In this document: positions 13,053 through 14,714 of the stretch, piece after piece
Layout: the number at the start of each line of letters is the position of its first letter
How positions within the stretch are numbered: the stretch's first letter is position 1
NCBI GenBank assembly: GCA_021780795.1
Contig: JAJXYA010000234.1
Coordinates: 1-14,714 of the forward strand
Reading direction: 5' to 3'
Length of the DNA: 14,714 bases
Origin: Bacillota bacterium
GTDB lineage: Bacteria > Bacillota_A > Clostridia > Clostridiales > Clostridiaceae
Program-made: the position numbers and the translations under genes
Notes under the pieces: model-generated
Databases searched by the model: none
The model's input: only the letters and a program-made list of their open reading frames with translations
Told to the model about the DNA's origin: nothing

Positions 13053-14714
13053 TTATTTTCCATCTTTTCTAATCATAATCATACGAATTTCATTGGGTTC
13101 TAGCTTCATTCCTAATCTCAAACTCCCATTTATCGTTTTTTTCTTTTCTGATATAATCTCTGGCACAGCTGTCTGTTTTAGATATTCAATATCTTCTCTG
13201 GAAAGCTCTTGATCACAACCAAATGCAATCCACTTATCTAATATACTTCCCTTCTCTTCATTTAGAATGTTCTGACGAATAGTATATGTATGATTTTCAA
13301 TAAACTGTAATTCAATCTCCAGACTTTTTGATTCCCTGTTTACATATATCTTTTTCAAATCTTGAGGTTTATAGGAATTTTCCTGAGTCAAAAAATACTT
13401 AGGTCCTAATGCTTTATTGTTACAGCAAAGTATACGAATATCTCCCTCATCTTCTGCAGTTATTATGCAATTATCCATATGCATGATTTGATGTTTTCCC
13501 ATATTATCTAGAAACATATATACGTAGTAAGATGGTTTATGAATTCCATTTCTAGAAATGAGTCCATTACTGCCTGATAAAATAGTATTAGAATCCAAAA
13601 ATACATTGATTAAATCAGATGCATAAAAAATCCCCATTACATCTAATTTTTTATAATTTTTCAATACATTTTCTACAATAAATGTGCCCTTAAAGCAGCT
13701 GTCTTGAACATAATTTCGATTTGCCAGACTATTTCCCCATTCTGTTATCCAAAATTGTCCCTTATAATTATTCTCTTTCAATAAATTTTTTAGCCAATCT
13801 ATCTGCATACTCAAGAAATCTTTGTTACCAATCTTTTTTAGCTGTGATTTGTAAGCATAATTTTCTTTTACTTCACCTACATCCACATATGGGAAGTGAA
13901 AGGATGTAAATATATCTGGTGGATTTGGCAGTTCTAGAAAACTTTTTACAACCATTTTTGTAAATTCATTATCAACGGAAGGAATTACTCCAGGTCCTGC
14001 AATCTTAGCCTCTGGAATTATTCTTTTTACAATTTTATAGCCTTGTTCCCATACAGCACCACTACTATAATCTTCTGATACATAATACGGTCTTTCATTT
14101 AAAAAGAAAGAAAACTCAAAAATCCATTGTCCAACAATATCTTGTCCATATCTCCTAACCATATGTTCCAAAACATTTTCTAAAACATTCTTCCATTCTT
14201 CTTCACTCTCAAATATTATGCTATTTTCATAGCTATAGATTTCTTCACTCTCGCTAGCTAGTGCCACATCCTTCCGTTGTCTTAAATCTATAAAAAGCTT
14301 CATTTTATTATCCACACAAAAATCTAAAATTTCATCTATAAATGCATAGTTATATTTCTTATGGAAAGAATCGTACATCATAAGCTGTTTTGAAAACACG
14401 TTCCACACACGAATGTATTCTACCTTCAGATTTCTTACCAGCGAAATTACTTGATTTTGAATATTTGCACCTTCCAAGGCATAAATTGGCCCCACATTTA
14501 GCAGCCTATTCTGCCACTTCTTTTCTAATTGCATATCTGCAACATTTACCTTAATTCTTATTGTTCCACTCTTTTCTTTTTCATGTAACAGTTTTTCTGT
14601 CAATAGGATTTGATACATCTGTTTTTTATCCTGTTCCACTGATAATTCTTTTATTTTCTTACTATATAGTTTCCGATATTCTCCAGGTGTCACCCCAACC
14701 TCTACTCGGAAAAT
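13053..14714 (-). CDS. AraC-type regulator fused to a GH39-like glycosidase domain, N-terminus outside window
   Basis: The frame is open through the right edge, giving 553 visible residues. The first ~18, IFRVEVGVTPGEYRKLYSKK, are the end of the second helix-turn-helix of an AraC/XylS DNA-binding domain, so the rest of that domain lies beyond 14714. After a charged linker comes a long GH39-like (beta-xylosidase family) region: NVGPIYALEG, EYIRVWNVFSKQ, WIFEFSFFLNERPYY, IAGPGVIPS, FHFPY, and FWITEWGNS. The nucleophile-type Glu of TEWG is kept, but the acid/base motif WNEP reads FSFFLNER, altered and possibly extended by three residues. The region probably binds a sugar or glycoside as the sensing domain rather than hydrolysing it, which is inference. 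The gene precedes the deglycosidase pair on the same strand with its own terminator, making it their likely regulator. Confidence 0.85.
   Translation of the reverse strand: MFRVEVGVTPGEYRKLYSKKIKELSVEQDKKQMYQILLTEKLLHEKEKSGTIRIKVNVADMQLEKKWQNRLLNVGPIYALEGANIQNQVISLVRNLKVEYIRVWNVFSKQLMMYDSFHKKYNYAFIDEILDFCVDNKMKLFIDLRQRKDVALASESEEIYSYENSIIFESEEEWKNVLENVLEHMVRRYGQDIVGQWIFEFSFFLNERPYYVSEDYSSGAVWEQGYKIVKRIIPEAKIAGPGVIPSVDNEFTKMVVKSFLELPNPPDIFTSFHFPYVDVGEVKENYAYKSQLKKIGNKDFLSMQIDWLKNLLKENNYKGQFWITEWGNSLANRNYVQDSCFKGTFIVENVLKNYKKLDVMGIFYASDLINVFLDSNTILSGSNGLISRNGIHKPSYYVYMFLDNMGKHQIMHMDNCIITAEDEGDIRILCCNNKALGPKYFLTQENSYKPQDLKKIYVNRESKSLEIELQFIENHTYTIRQNILNEEKGSILDKWIAFGCDQELSREDIEYLKQTAVPEIISEKKKTINGSLRLGMKLEPNEIRMIMIRKDGK

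Noticed and set aside
12664..13212. A 182-codon open frame on the plus strand covering the gap between the regulator and the deglycosidase genes
   Set aside because: It is antisense to two well-supported genes and to the promoter and terminator, has no ribosome binding site of note, and translates to a low-complexity Phe/Ile-rich string expected from AT-rich DNA.

Overview
The window is very AT-rich with short intergenic gaps, AGGAGG-type ribosome binding sites, sigma-A-like promoters and U-tailed hairpin terminators. Together with the gene content (iron-sulfur serine dehydratase in two subunits, a six-pass chemoreceptor, a rubrerythrin-like protein) this points to an anaerobic low-GC Firmicute, most likely Clostridium in the strict sense. 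No species can be named from the sequence. All genes but one (a small membrane protein at 3769-4107) lie on the minus strand, so the region is read from right to left. I see no rRNA, tRNA, insertion sequence, phage gene or CRISPR array.

Layout from left to right: (1) 1-413, the 5' part of a VOC/PhnB-like gene with a near-consensus promoter and a TetR-type dyad just downstream of the predicted transcription start. (2) 433-1905, a two-gene operon with overlapping reading frames: a SatD-family protein, which by eye has the two metal-binding signatures of a class III cyclase/GGDEF palm domain, and a DUF3307 polytopic membrane protein. (3) 1958-3663, sdaAB-sdaAA, L-serine dehydratase, with its terminator and a possible operator. 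(4) 3769-4107, a small two-pass membrane protein with an L7/L12-like tail, starting at TTG. (5) 4178-7886, a MetE-like methyltransferase, a LysR regulator and an APC amino-acid permease: permease and LysR form one unit, and the methyltransferase has its own promoter beside a LysR-type dyad. (6) 7943-8618, a rubrerythrin-like diiron protein. (7) 8680-11324, a ketoacyl-ACP-synthase-III-like enzyme cotranscribed with a six-pass chemoreceptor; the enzyme keeps the active-site Cys but lacks the usual His and Asn. (8) 11377-14714, a sugar module: two subunits resembling C-glycoside deglycosidase (TIM-barrel alpha and DUF6379 beta), preceded by an AraC-type regulator fused to a GH39-like domain that runs off the right edge. 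The gap between regulator and enzymes holds a promoter with three phased TTTGCA half-sites.

The main leads are the SatD/DUF3307 pair as a possible nucleotide-signalling enzyme with a membrane partner, the KAS-III-like enzyme coupled to a chemoreceptor, and the AraC-GH39 regulator beside a putative C-glycoside-cleaving enzyme. Most of the rest is ordinary clostridial housekeeping and transport. Several starts were moved from the longest open frame to the codon with a proper ribosome binding site (sdaAA, sdaAB, the LysR gene and the small membrane protein).
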